From assembly GCA_050725495.1 (NCBI GenBank), contig JBOHHM010000020.1:1-43880 (forward strand): a stretch of 43,880 nucleotides of DNA. The letters are read 5' to 3'. Source of the DNA: JBOHHM01 sp050725495 (GTDB lineage: Bacteria; Pseudomonadota; Gammaproteobacteria; Burkholderiales; Burkholderiaceae_C). Below the pieces are notes generated by a model. The model did no database searches. It was not told the origin of the DNA and worked only from the letters and a program-made list of their open reading frames with translations. This document shows positions 1 through 9,058 of the stretch, piece by piece. How positions within the stretch are numbered: the stretch's first letter is position 1; every line of letters starts with the position of its first letter. The translations under genes and the position numbers were made by a program.

Positions 1-1271
1 ACATCGACCTTCTTCACGTTGTGCGCGATGTTCTTCGCCTCACCGGCGCCGGTGCCGTAACCCTTGATGGTCTTGGCCAGGATCACGGTCGGCTGACCCT
101 CGTGGTTGACCGCCTGGTGGTAGGCCGCATAGACCTTGTAGGGGTCGTGGCCGCCGCGGTTGAGCTTGAAGATCTCCTCGTCGGAGAGGTCCTTGACCAT
201 CTCCAGCAGCTCCGGACGGGCGCCGAAGAAATGCTCGCGGACGAAGGCGCCGTCTTTGGCCTTGTAGTTCTGGTATTCGCCGTCGACCACTTCGTCCATC
301 CGCGCCTGCAGCAGGCCGTGGGTGTCCTTGGCGAACAGCGGGTCCCAGAAGCGGCCCCAGACCACCTTGTTGACGTTCCAGTTGGCGCCGCGGAACGCGC
401 CTTCGAGTTCCTGGATGATCTTGCCGTTGCCGCGCACCGGGCCGTCCAGGCGCTGCAGGTTGCAGTTGATGACGAAGATCAGGTTGTCGAGCTTTTCACG
501 CGCGGACAGGCCGATCGCGCCCAGCGATTCGACTTCGTCCATCTCGCCGTCACCGCAGAACACCCAGACCTTGCGGTTCTCGGTATTGGCAATGCCGCGC
601 GCCTGCAGGTACTTCAGAAAGCGGGCCTGGTAGATGGCCATCAGCGGCCCCAAGCCCATGGACACCGTGGGGAACTGCCAGAACTCGGGCATCAGCTTGG
701 GGTGCGGGTAGCTCGACAGGCCCTTGCCATCGACTTCCTGGCGGAAGTTGAGCAACTGCTCTTCGGTGAGCCGCCCTTCGAGGTAGGCGCGGGCATAGAC
801 GCCGGGCGACACATGGCCTTGGATGAAGAGACAGTCGCCGCCGTGGTTTTCACTCTCGGCATGCCAGAAGTGGTTGAAGCCGGCGCCGAACAAATGCGCC
901 AGCGAGGCGAATGAGCCGATGTGGCCGCCAAGATCGCCACCGTCCGCCGGGTTGTGGCGATTCGCCTTGACCACCATGGCCATCGCGTTCCAGCGCATGT
1001 AGGCGCGCAGGCGCTCCTCAATTTCCAGGTTGCCGGGGCAGCGCTCTTCGCGGTCGGTCTCGATGGTGTTGATGTAGGCGGTAGTGGCCGAGAATGGCTT
1101 GTCGATGCTGTGCTGGCGCGCGTGCTCGAGCAGATGCTCCAGCAGGAAGTGAGCGCGCTCGGGGCCCTCGCTTTCGATCACGGCGGACAAGGCGTCCATC
1201 CATTCACGGGTTTCCTGGCTGTCCGCGTCGTTGGCGGCAGAACCGAACAGGTTGTCGGGGTTGGCTGACAT
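1..1271 (-). CDS. aceE: Pyruvate dehydrogenase E1 component, N-terminal part
   Basis: This is the N-terminal ~423 residues of the homodimeric-type E1 of pyruvate dehydrogenase, which decarboxylates pyruvate with thiamine diphosphate (TPP) and feeds acetyl groups to E2. The gene starts at ATG 1269-1271 (MSANPDNLFG), preceded by an AGGAG ribosome site, and runs off the left edge, so it is partial. Typical E1 features are visible: the HxxxSFASxAHLF-like segment, GHVSPGVYARAYLEG, and the TPP-binding CGDGEMDEVES stretch followed by NLIFVINCNLQRLDGPVRG. The family is about 890 residues long, so a little under half is present. It is divergent from the histidine kinase at 1441. The aceF and lpd genes probably lie further left (inference). 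Confidence 0.96.
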   Translation of the reverse strand, partial: MSANPDNLFGSAANDADSQETREWMDALSAVIESEGPERAHFLLEHLLEHARQHSIDKPFSATTAYINTIETDREERCPGNLEIEERLRAYMRWNAMAMVVKANRHNPADGGDLGGHIGSFASLAHLFGAGFNHFWHAESENHGGDCLFIQGHVSPGVYARAYLEGRLTEEQLLNFRQEVDGKGLSSYPHPKLMPEFWQFPTVSMGLGPLMAIYQARFLKYLQARGIANTENRKVWVFCGDGEMDEVESLGAIGLSAREKLDNLIFVINCNLQRLDGPVRGNGKIIQELEGAFRGANWNVNKVVWGRFWDPLFAKDTHGLLQARMDEVVDGEYQNYKAKDGAFVREHFFGARPELLEMVKDLSDEEIFKLNRGGHDPYKVYAAYHQAVNHEGQPTVILAKTIKGYGTGAGEAKNIAHNVKKVD

Positions 1272-1440
1272 GGAGGGTCTCCTGATGGTTGTCACGTAAT
1301 TTAGTACGGTCGCCCTAGTTTCTCACAGTTTTCTGAATATTTCAAATAGTGCTTTGTGATTTCATATTATGAACTGAAAAGACGCATCCCTGCATATCCC
1401 GCAGAGTCATATGTGATGGCGCGTCACCTACACTTCCCTT
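1272..1440. promoter_or_regulatory. Divergent intergenic region aceE / sensor kinase
   Basis: This 169-bp gap is AT-richer than its surroundings and must hold both divergent promoters. It contains a perfect 13-nt inverted repeat, TTCATA-T-TATGAA, at 1361-1373, a plausible operator. I see no clear -35/-10 pair, so transcription starts are not assigned. Confidence 0.4.
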
Positions 1441-3993
1441 ATGCAGTCAAGCCCCCCGGACACTCCGTCGAGCTCCATCGCCGTCCAGCCCCTGGTCTGG
1501 TGGCGCAGCTGGTGGAAACGCCAGACGCCCACCCGCCAGGACCGCGTGGCCATGCTCGCCCCGCTGGCCTCCGTCGTGCTGTTCCTGGCAGCCATTGCCG
1601 CCGCATTCTGGTACTTGCGGGTCGAGGAACTGGACCGGGAGCAAGAGGCCGTCAAGCGCGACGTCGAATACGCGCAGCAAAGGGTGCGCCTGCGCCTGCT
1701 GGAGCGGCAGGAGCAGCTCATGCGCCTGGCGCGCGATGTCTCCAACAAGGAGATTGATCCCGAGGATTTCATCGGCCGTGCGGAATCACTGGTCAGCCAA
1801 TATCCCGAGCTGCAGGCCGTCACCTGGGTCAACGACCGGCGCCGCGTCGTCGCGAGCCAGGCCTCGCCGAGTGCCGCTGTGGCACAGCAGCGCCAGCCGG
1901 GCGAGACCCTGAGGCTGGGCGACACCGAGAACAGCTACGGGCTGGCCCGCGATCTGCAGCAACCGGTCTATGCGCAGCCTGCGGCAGCCAGTAACCAGCA
2001 GGCCCTGCTGCAGCTGCATATCCCGCTGTCCGACCTGGGCCGGTTTTCGGGGGTGGTGCTCGGTGAATACTCGCTCGATGGACTGCTGCGCTACGGCGTG
2101 CCGACGGAAATCTCGGCCAGGTACGCCGTGGCCCTGCTCGACAGCAACAGCCACTTGCTCGCGGGCACCATGGTCCCGGCGCGCAATCCCGCCACGCGCC
2201 TGCTGCCCTGGGTCGATCCCCCCAATGAATACGAAGTCCCGGTCTCGCCAGTGGGCAACGGCCTGATCATCCGGGCCCAGGCCTACCGCACCTCGCTGGG
2301 CGTGGTCGGAAGCGGCCTGTTCTGGCTGGTCGGCGCCCTGAGCGCGATGACCGCCTGGATGCTGATCGCCACCTGGCGCCACACGCGACGACGCATGCAG
2401 GCGCAGCATGCCCTGGTGGCCGAAACCAATTTCCGCCGCGCCATGGAAAATTCCATGCTGACGGGCATGCGCGCGCTGGACCTGCAGGGCCGCATCACCT
2501 ACGTCAATGCCGCCTTCTGCCAGATGACGGGCTGGAGCGAGGGCGAGCTGGTGGGCCGCACCCCGCCCTTCCCCTACTGGCCCGAATCCGACCGTGAAGC
2601 GCTGGCGGCCCGGCTCGACGATGAGCTCAGCGGGCGCACCACGCCCGGCGGCTTCCAGGTTCACGTCAAGCGCAAGGACGGCAGCCTGTTCGATGCCCGC
2701 ATGTACGTGTCGCCACTGATCGATGCCAAGGGGCAGCAAACCGGCTGGATGACCTCGATGACCGACATCACCGAGCCCAACCGCATCCGAGAGCAGCTGT
2801 CGGCCTCCTACGAGCGCTTCACCACCGTGCTGGAAGCGCTCGACGCCTCGGTGTCCGTGGCCCCGCTGGGCAGCGAGGAGCTGCTGTTTGCCAATAAGCT
2901 GTACCGACTTTGGTTTGATTCGAATACCGCAGGACATCTGCAGCTGGTCGCACAGGCCGGCGTGCCCCGCACACCGCCCAGCGATGACGCGCTGGACGAG
3001 GTCGATCCCTATATGGGTCTGCCGACCGGCCCCCTGACCTCGGCACAGACCGAAAACGCCGAGATCTTCGTTCCCGAACTGGGCAAGTGGCTGGAGGTGC
3101 GCTCGCGCTATCTCAACTGGGTCGACGGACGCCTGGCCCAGATGGTGATCGCCACCGACATCACGCCGCGCCGCCAGGCCGAGGAGCAGGCCGCCACGCA
3201 GGCCGAACGCGCCCAGTCAGCCAGCCGGCTGATCACCATGGGCGAGATGGCCTCCAGCGTGGCGCACGAGTTGAACCAGCCCCTGACCGCCATCAACAAC
3301 TACTGCAACGGCATGGTGTCGCGCATCAAGGGCCAGCAAATCACCGAGGAAGCCCTGCTCGCGGCGCTGGAGAAGACCGCCAAGCAGGCCCAGCGTGCGG
3401 GACAGATCATCCAGCGCATCCGCTCCTTTGTGAAGCGCAGCGAGCCCAACCGCACGCTGTCGGACGTCGCCACCATGGTCGACGAAGCGGTCGAGCTGGT
3501 CGGCATCGAGTTGCGCCGCCGCAATGTGCGGCTCAGCCACTATGTGGCGGCGCGCCTGCCCAAGCTGATGGTCGACCCCATCCTGATCGAGCAGGTGCTG
3601 GTCAACCTCATGAAGAATGCGGCCGAGTCCATAGACCACTCGCACCGGCCCACGGCGCGCCGCCATGTGGAGCTGCGGGTGGTTCCCAAGAGGGTGGGCG
3701 AGCAGCCCGTGATCGAGTTCTCGGTGCTGGACTCGGGCAAGGGCCTGGCGCCGGAGGTCATGGAGCGACTGTACGAGGCCTTCTTCTCCACCAAGGCCGA
3801 GGGCATGGGCATAGGCTTGAACCTGTGCCGCAGCATCGTCGAGTCGCACCAGGGCCGGATGCAGGCCGAGAACCTCTACAATGGAACGGAGGTCACGGGA
3901 TGTCGTTTTTCATTCTGGATTCCGCTTGCCGGATCTGCCAGTGACACTGCCAATTCAGTCGCAAAACCAAAAGACACGGGGATAACCGCATGA
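1441..3993 (+). CDS. Membrane PAS-domain sensor histidine kinase
   Basis: This 850-residue membrane sensor kinase is of the FixL/DctB style. TM1 is at about residues 38-59 and TM2 at about 285-308, enclosing a ~225-residue periplasmic sensor region. Two PAS-like modules follow (about 325-450 and 455-580). The HisKA box SSVAHELNQP carries the phosphorylated His at residue 609. The HATPase domain shows an N box (LMKNAAESI), a G box (DSGKGL) and GMGIGLNLC. The stop overlaps the start of the response regulator (ATGA), so the two are translationally coupled and almost certainly a cognate pair. The ligand is unknown. Its position divergent from aceE suggests, but does not show, control of pyruvate or carbon metabolism. 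Confidence 0.93.
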   Translation: MQSSPPDTPSSSIAVQPLVWWRSWWKRQTPTRQDRVAMLAPLASVVLFLAAIAAAFWYLRVEELDREQEAVKRDVEYAQQRVRLRLLERQEQLMRLARDVSNKEIDPEDFIGRAESLVSQYPELQAVTWVNDRRRVVASQASPSAAVAQQRQPGETLRLGDTENSYGLARDLQQPVYAQPAAASNQQALLQLHIPLSDLGRFSGVVLGEYSLDGLLRYGVPTEISARYAVALLDSNSHLLAGTMVPARNPATRLLPWVDPPNEYEVPVSPVGNGLIIRAQAYRTSLGVVGSGLFWLVGALSAMTAWMLIATWRHTRRRMQAQHALVAETNFRRAMENSMLTGMRALDLQGRITYVNAAFCQMTGWSEGELVGRTPPFPYWPESDREALAARLDDELSGRTTPGGFQVHVKRKDGSLFDARMYVSPLIDAKGQQTGWMTSMTDITEPNRIREQLSASYERFTTVLEALDASVSVAPLGSEELLFANKLYRLWFDSNTAGHLQLVAQAGVPRTPPSDDALDEVDPYMGLPTGPLTSAQTENAEIFVPELGKWLEVRSRYLNWVDGRLAQMVIATDITPRRQAEEQAATQAERAQSASRLITMGEMASSVAHELNQPLTAINNYCNGMVSRIKGQQITEEALLAALEKTAKQAQRAGQIIQRIRSFVKRSEPNRTLSDVATMVDEAVELVGIELRRRNVRLSHYVAARLPKLMVDPILIEQVLVNLMKNAAESIDHSHRPTARRHVELRVVPKRVGEQPVIEFSVLDSGKGLAPEVMERLYEAFFSTKAEGMGIGLNLCRSIVESHQGRMQAENLYNGTEVTGCRFSFWIPLAGSASDTANSVAKPKDTGITA

Positions 3994-4616
3994 GCTTGAT
4001 TCCGAAAAAAGGCACGGTCTATGTCGTGGACGACGACGAAGCCGTCCGCGACTCCCTGCAGTGGCTGCTCGAAGGCAAGGACTACAGGGTACGGTGCTTT
4101 GACTCGGCCGAGTCGTTTCTGAGCCGCTACGACCCGCGCGAAGTGGCCTGTTTGATCGTCGATATCCGCATGGGCGGCATGACCGGGCTGGAGCTGCAAG
4201 ACCGCCTGCTCGAGCGCCGCTCGCCCCTGCCCATCGTGTTCATCACCGGCCATGGCGACGTGCCGATGGCCGTGAACACCATGAAAAAGGGCGCGATGGA
4301 CTTCATCCAGAAGCCGTTCAAGGAAGAGGAACTGGTCGGTCTGGTCGAACGCATGCTGGACCATGCCAAGGGCGCCTTCAGCGAATACCAGCAGGCCGCC
4401 AGCCGCGATGCGCTGATGGGCAAGCTCACCTCGCGCGAAGCCCAGGTGCTCGAACGCATCGTGGCCGGCCGCCTGAACAAGCAGATCGCCGACGACTTGG
4501 GGATCAGCATCAAGACGGTGGAGGCGCACCGCGCCAACATCATGGAAAAACTCAACGCCAACACAGTGGCTGATCTGCTCAAGATCGCCCTGGGACAGAA
4601 CGCCCCGAAGACCTGA
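3990..4616 (+). CDS. FixJ/NarL-type two-component response regulator
   Basis: This is a 208-residue response regulator. The receiver domain (about 7-125) has the acidic pocket DDDE at 14-17, the phospho-acceptor Asp58 in LIVDIRM, the FITGHGD switch region and the KPF lysine. The C-terminal LuxR-type HTH (about 145-205) shows LTSREAQVLERIVAG and NKQIADDLGISIKTVEAHR. It starts with a 4-base ATGA overlap on the upstream kinase, so it should receive phosphate from it and act as a transcription factor. A strong terminator follows at 4640. No binding site could be assigned from this sequence alone. Confidence 0.95.
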   Translation: MSLIPKKGTVYVVDDDEAVRDSLQWLLEGKDYRVRCFDSAESFLSRYDPREVACLIVDIRMGGMTGLELQDRLLERRSPLPIVFITGHGDVPMAVNTMKKGAMDFIQKPFKEEELVGLVERMLDHAKGAFSEYQQAASRDALMGKLTSREAQVLERIVAGRLNKQIADDLGISIKTVEAHRANIMEKLNANTVADLLKIALGQNAPKT

Positions 4617-4639
4617 CGCTACTCAATTTATAGCAGCTC

Positions 4640-4672
4640 ACGCCCGCCTCATCTGGACCAGCGGGCGTTTTT
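4640..4672 (+). terminator. Rho-independent terminator after the response regulator
   Basis: ACGCCCGC (4640-4647) pairs perfectly with GCGGGCGT (4661-4668) across a 13-nt loop and is followed by a T run. It closes the two-component operon 24 bases after its stop codon and separates it from folD. Confidence 0.85.
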
Positions 4673-4689
4673 ACTTCTAACACCAGCCC

Positions 4690-5550
4690 ATGACCGCACA
4701 TCTGATCGACGGAAACGCCCTCTCTCGCCAACTGCGCACCGAAGTCACCCAGCGCGCCGCCGCGCTACGGGCCCAGGGCCACACGCCCGGCCTGGCCGTG
4801 CTGCTGGTCGGCGACAACCCGGCCTCCCAGGTCTATGTGCGCAACAAGGTCAAGGCCTGCCATGAAAGCGGCCTGCACTCGGTGCTGGAGCAGTACCCCG
4901 CCAGCATGAGCGAGGCCGAGCTGCTGGCGCGCGTCGAGGCGCTGAACCACGATGCGTCCATCCACGGCATTCTGGTGCAGCTGCCACTGCCGGCCCATAT
5001 CGACGCGCAGAAGGTGATCGAAGCGATTGCCCCGGCCAAGGACGTGGACGGCTTTCACATCGCCAGCGCCGGCGCGCTGATGACCGGCATGCCCGGCTTC
5101 TGGCCCTGCACGCCCTACGGCTGCTAGAAGAAGCTCGAGAGCTACCGCTACGAGCTGCGCGGCAAGCATGCCGTGGTGATTGGCCGCCGCAACAACGTGG
5201 GCAAGCCCATGGCGCTGATGCTGCTGCAGAAAAACGCCACCGTCACCATCTGCCACAGCGCCACGAAGGACCTCAAGGCCCAGACGCTGCAAGCCGATCT
5301 GATCGTCGCCGCCGTGGGCAAGCGCAACGTGCTGACGGCCGACATGGTCAAGCCCGGCGCCGTGGTGATCGATGTCGGCATGAACCGCAATGACGAAGGC
5401 AAGCTCTGCGGCGATGTGGACTTTGCCGGCGTCAGGGAGGTCGCCAGCCACATCACCCCCGTGCCCGGTGGCGTCGGCCCCATGACCATTACGATGCTGC
5501 TGGTCAACACGCTCGAAGCGGCCGAACGCATGGCCCAGAGCTTGAAGTGA
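4690..5550 (+). pseudogene. folD: FolD, interrupted by an in-frame TAG codon
   Basis: FolD is the bifunctional methylene-THF dehydrogenase/methenyl-THF cyclohydrolase of one-carbon metabolism. Reading frame 4690-5550 encodes 286 residues, a normal full length, but codon 146 is TAG (5125-5127), directly after the conserved PCTPYGC and before KKLESYRYELRGKHAVVIG. Both halves share one frame and look like good FolD: YVRNKVKACHESG with the catalytic Lys upstream, and HSATKDL and GGVGPMTITMLL downstream. In relatives I remember, the codon after YGC is a Met. The NADP loop reads GRRNNVGKP instead of the usual GRSxxVGxP, which suggests relaxed selection. It could be a recent pseudogene, a suppressed amber codon or a base-calling error. 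Confidence 0.8.
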
Positions 5551-5576
5551 TCCCCCCGAGCCCCAAGTCAAACCCC

Positions 5577-7607
5577 ATGAGCAATCCCCTCCTCGACTTC
5601 CAAGACCTGCCCCTGTTCGACCGCATCGAGCCAGCCCATGTGGCGCCGGCCATGGACGCCTTGCTGGCGCAGGCCAACACGGCCCTGGAGACCGTGACCC
5701 AGGCCGATTTCCCGGCGCAGTGGGCGGCCATCGCCCAGGTGCTCGATGTGGCCACCGAGAAACTTGGCCGCGCCTGGGGCGCCGTCAGCCACCTCAACGG
5801 CGTGGCCGACACCCCCGAACTGCGCGCCGCCTACAACGAGGCGCTGCCCAGAGTCACCGAGTTCTGGACCCGGCTGGGGGCCGACGAGCGCCTGTACGCC
5901 AAGTACAAGACGATCGACCCGGCCACGCTCGACGCCGAGCAGCGCCAGGCCCACAAGAACGCGGTGCGCAACTTTGTGCTCTCGGGTGCCGAGCTCACGG
6001 GCACCGCCAAGCAGCGTTTTGCCCAGATCCAGGAGCGCCAGGCCGAGCTCGCCCAGAAGTTCAGCGAAAACGCCCTGGACGCCACCGACGCCTATGCCTA
6101 CTACGCCGGCGCCGACGAGCTCGAGGGCCTGCCCGAGGACGTCCAGCACGCAGCGCTGGCGGCCGCGCAGGCCGAGGGCAAGCCGGGGTACAAGCTCACG
6201 CTCAAGATGCCCTGCTACCTGCCCGTGATGCAGTTCGCGCGCAGCAGCGCTCTGCGCGAAAAGCTGTATAGGGCCTATGCGACGCGCGCGTCGGATCAGG
6301 CCGAGGGCGATGCCGTGAAATTCGACAACTCGGCGCTGATCCGCGAAACGCTGGCGCTGCGGCAGGAAGAGGCGCAGTTGCTGGGCTACAAGAACTTCGG
6401 CGAGGTGTCGGTCGTGCCCAAGATGGCCGAGTCGCCGCAGCAGGTCATCGGCTTTCTGCGTGATCTGGCACGGCGCGCCCGCCCCTATGCCGAGCAAGAC
6501 CTGGCCGACATGCGCGAGTTCGCGGCGCAGCAGCTGGGCCTGGACGACCCCCAGGCCTGGGACTGGCCCTATATCGGCGAAAAGCTCAAGGAAGCGCGCT
6601 ATGCCTTCAGCGAGCAGGAGGTCAAACAGTATTTCACGGCGCCCAAGGTGCTGGCCGGCCTGTTCAAGATCGTCGAGACCCTGTTCGAAGTGGCGATCCG
6701 CCCCGACATGGCCCCGGTCTGGCATCCGGGCGTCGCGTTCTACCGGATCGAACGCGACGGCAAGCTGGTCGGCCAGTTCTACCTCGACCCCGCGGCCCGC
6801 ACCGGCAAGCGCGGCGGCGCCTGGATGGACGATGTGCGTGCGCGCTGGCTGCGGCCCGACAGCGGGCAGCTGCAAACACCGGTGGCGCAGCTGGTCTGCA
6901 ACTTCGCCGAGGGTGTCGATGGCAAACCGCCGCTGCTCACGCACGACGACGTCACCACCCTGTTCCACGAGTTCGGCCACGGCCTGCACCACATGCTGAC
7001 CCAGGTCAACGAGCACGACGTCTCGGGCATCAGCGGTGTGGAATGGGACGCAGTGGAGCTGCCCAGCCAGTTCATGGAGAACTTTTGCTGGGAATGGGAG
7101 GTGCTCAGGCACATGACGGCCCATGTGGACAGCGGCGAGCCGCTGCCGCGCGCGCTGTTCGACAAGATGCTGCAGGCCAGGAACTTCCAGAGCGGCCTGC
7201 AGACCCTGAGACAAATCGAATTCGCGCTGTTCGACATGCTGCTGCACACCGAACACGACCCGGCGCAGGATTTCATGCCCCTGCTCAACCAGGTGCGCGA
7301 GGAGATTGCCGTGGTCCAGCCCCCGGCCTGGAGCCGCACGGCCCACACCTTCAGCCACATCTTTGCAGGCGGCTATGCGGCGGGCTACTACAGCTACAAA
7401 TGGGCCGAGGTGCTGAGTGCCGACGCCTACGCGGCTTTTGAGGAAAGCGCGGCCCAGGGCGGTGTTGCGAATCCCGAAACCGGACGAAAATACCGGCAAG
7501 CCATTCTCGAGACCGGTGGCAGCCGACCCGCGATGGAGTCGTTCAAGGCCTTCCGCGGCCGCGAGCCGAGTCTGGACGCGCTGTTGCGTCACCAGGGCAT
7601 GGCCTGA
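5577..7607 (+). CDS. prlC: Oligopeptidase A, M3 zinc metallopeptidase
   Basis: This 676-residue soluble thimet-type oligopeptidase degrades short peptides, including cleaved signal peptides, in the cytoplasm. The zinc motif HEFGH is at residues 464-468 (LFHEFGHGLHHM), with the third ligand expected in the following ELPSQFMENF segment. Length is right for the family (about 680). I chose ATG 5577 (MSNPLLDFQDLPLFD) over the upstream ATG at 5547 because homology to M3 N-termini begins there. It lies 26 bases after folD and probably shares its transcript. Confidence 0.95.
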   Translation: MSNPLLDFQDLPLFDRIEPAHVAPAMDALLAQANTALETVTQADFPAQWAAIAQVLDVATEKLGRAWGAVSHLNGVADTPELRAAYNEALPRVTEFWTRLGADERLYAKYKTIDPATLDAEQRQAHKNAVRNFVLSGAELTGTAKQRFAQIQERQAELAQKFSENALDATDAYAYYAGADELEGLPEDVQHAALAAAQAEGKPGYKLTLKMPCYLPVMQFARSSALREKLYRAYATRASDQAEGDAVKFDNSALIRETLALRQEEAQLLGYKNFGEVSVVPKMAESPQQVIGFLRDLARRARPYAEQDLADMREFAAQQLGLDDPQAWDWPYIGEKLKEARYAFSEQEVKQYFTAPKVLAGLFKIVETLFEVAIRPDMAPVWHPGVAFYRIERDGKLVGQFYLDPAARTGKRGGAWMDDVRARWLRPDSGQLQTPVAQLVCNFAEGVDGKPPLLTHDDVTTLFHEFGHGLHHMLTQVNEHDVSGISGVEWDAVELPSQFMENFCWEWEVLRHMTAHVDSGEPLPRALFDKMLQARNFQSGLQTLRQIEFALFDMLLHTEHDPAQDFMPLLNQVREEIAVVQPPAWSRTAHTFSHIFAGGYAAGYYSYKWAEVLSADAYAAFEESAAQGGVANPETGRKYRQAILETGGSRPAMESFKAFRGREPSLDALLRHQGMA

Positions 7608-7626
7608 TGCCTGATTGGAGACAACG

Positions 7627-8319
7627 ATGAAGACACAATCCTTGCCGAAGCGCCTGTCATGGCTCGCTGCAGGCGTCGTGCTCGCATTGAGCGGCGCGGG
7701 CCTGCAGGCTCAGCAGATCTATCGCAGTGTCGGCGCCGATGGCCGCGTGACCTTCTCCGACCAGCCCCCGCCGCCGTCTGCCGTGGGCAAGACCACAGCG
7801 GCTGCCGGCGCCCCCTCGGGTGCCAGCGGCGGCCTGGCCAGCTTGCCGTTCGAATTGCGCCAGGTGGCCAGCCGCTACCCGGTGACCCTGTACACCGGCG
7901 CCAACTGCGGGCCCTGCGGTTCGGGCCGCGCTTTCCTGAGCAGCCGGGGCGTTCCGTTCACCGAAAAAACCGTCAGCACCAACGAGGACATCGCGGCCTT
8001 GCAGCGCATCAGCGGCGACAGCTCCCTGCCTTTTGCGACCATTGGCGGCCAGCAGCTCAAGGGCTATTCGGAAACCGAGTGGGCCCAGTTCCTCGACGCC
8101 GCCGGTTACCCCAAGACCTCGCAGCTGCCCGCCAGCTACCGCCAACCGGCGGCCACGCCCCTGGTTGCAGCGCAAAAACCGGACACACCGACAGCCGATG
8201 CGAAGGGCGGCGCGGCCGAAGGCGCAGCCATTGCCACGACCACCAACCGCCGCAGCGGACCGGCGGCATCGGGCTCGGCCCCGGCAGCCAACGACAACCC
8301 GGCCGGCATCCGGTTTTAG
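7627..8319 (+). CDS. Periplasmic DUF4124 / glutaredoxin-like protein
   Basis: This 230-residue exported protein starts at ATG 7627, which has GGAGA five bases upstream; an upstream TTG at 7615 is less likely. Residues 1-27 form a signal peptide ending in LQAQQ. Residues about 28-50 (IYRSVGADGRVTFSDQPP) are a DUF4124-type motif. Residues about 80-155 form a glutaredoxin fold with a CGPCGSG active site (two Cys separated by GP). The C-terminus is low-complexity, rich in Ala, Pro and Thr. A thiol-redox role in the periplasm is inferred from the fold; the substrate is unknown. It follows prlC by 19 bases and converges on rpiA. Confidence 0.85.
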   Translation: MKTQSLPKRLSWLAAGVVLALSGAGLQAQQIYRSVGADGRVTFSDQPPPPSAVGKTTAAAGAPSGASGGLASLPFELRQVASRYPVTLYTGANCGPCGSGRAFLSSRGVPFTEKTVSTNEDIAALQRISGDSSLPFATIGGQQLKGYSETEWAQFLDAAGYPKTSQLPASYRQPAATPLVAAQKPDTPTADAKGGAAEGAAIATTTNRRSGPAASGSAPAANDNPAGIRF

Positions 8320-8343
8320 ATCGCAGAGGCCGAGGGCTGGCGA

Positions 8344-9024
8344 CTAGAACGTCAGCGTCTTCACTCCGCCAGCCGTGCCCAGCAGACACACGCTGGCCTT
8401 CTGGTGGGCAAACACCCCCACCGTCACGACGCCCGGCCACTGGTTGATCTGGGATTCGAGTGCGAGCGGGTCATGGATCTGCAAGCCGGTCACGTCGACG
8501 ATGTGCTGACCGTTGTCGGTGACCAGGGGCCGGCCATCGCGCAGCCGCACGGCCGCCGTGCCGCCAAGTGCCGCAAACTGCCGCATGATGCGCTGCGTGG
8601 CCATCGGAATCACCTCCACCGGCAGCGGAAACTTGCCCAGCGTCTGCACGAGCTTGGACTCATCGGCAATGCAGACGAACTGGCGCGACAGCGCGGCCAC
8701 GATCTTCTCGCGCGTGAGCGCCGCGCCACCGCCCTTGACCATGTAGCCCTGGCCGTCGATCTCGTCGGCGCCGTCGATGTAGACCGACAGCTCGCTGACC
8801 TCGTTGGCATCGAACACCGGGATGCCCAGCGACTGCAGGCGCTCGGTGCTGGCCACCGAACTCGAGACCGCGCCCTTGATCTGGCTCTTGATCGAAGCCA
8901 GCGCGTCGATGAACTTGTTGACCGTGGAGCCTGTGCCCACGCCGACAATCTCGCCGGGCACCACATACTGGAGCGCGGCCTGGCCGACCAGGGTTTTGAG
9001 TTCGTCTTGGGAGAGTGCTGTCAT
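8344..9024 (-). CDS. rpiA: Ribose-5-phosphate isomerase A
   Basis: RpiA interconverts ribose-5-phosphate and ribulose-5-phosphate in the pentose phosphate pathway. The 226-residue protein has the family hallmarks: GTGSTVNKFIDAL near the N-terminus, SSSVAST, YIDGADEID with the catalytic Asp residues, KGGGAALTREKIVA, and FPLPVEVIP. Length matches the family (about 220). It starts at ATG 9022-9024 and is divergent from pyrD with only 34 bases between the two starts, so their promoters must overlap or extend into the coding sequences. Confidence 0.97.
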   Translation of the reverse strand: MTALSQDELKTLVGQAALQYVVPGEIVGVGTGSTVNKFIDALASIKSQIKGAVSSSVASTERLQSLGIPVFDANEVSELSVYIDGADEIDGQGYMVKGGGAALTREKIVAALSRQFVCIADESKLVQTLGKFPLPVEVIPMATQRIMRQFAALGGTAAVRLRDGRPLVTDNGQHIVDVTGLQIHDPLALESQINQWPGVVTVGVFAHQKASVCLLGTAGGVKTLTF

Positions 9025-9058
9025 GGGGGAAAATCTCGGGAAGTCACCGAATTATCCA

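Noticed and set aside
1412..1430. CRP-like TGTGA...TCAC half sites before the sensor kinase
   Set aside because: The spacing between halves is 7 rather than 6 bases and the second half is incomplete; too weak to call.
5568..7592. 674-codon antisense frame opposite prlC, and other long antisense frames (for example 1786-2937, 34150-35670, 36459-38573)
   Set aside because: GC-rich codon structure opens shadow frames; their sequences are low-complexity (Arg, Ala, Gly, His, Gln) and the opposite frames match known families.
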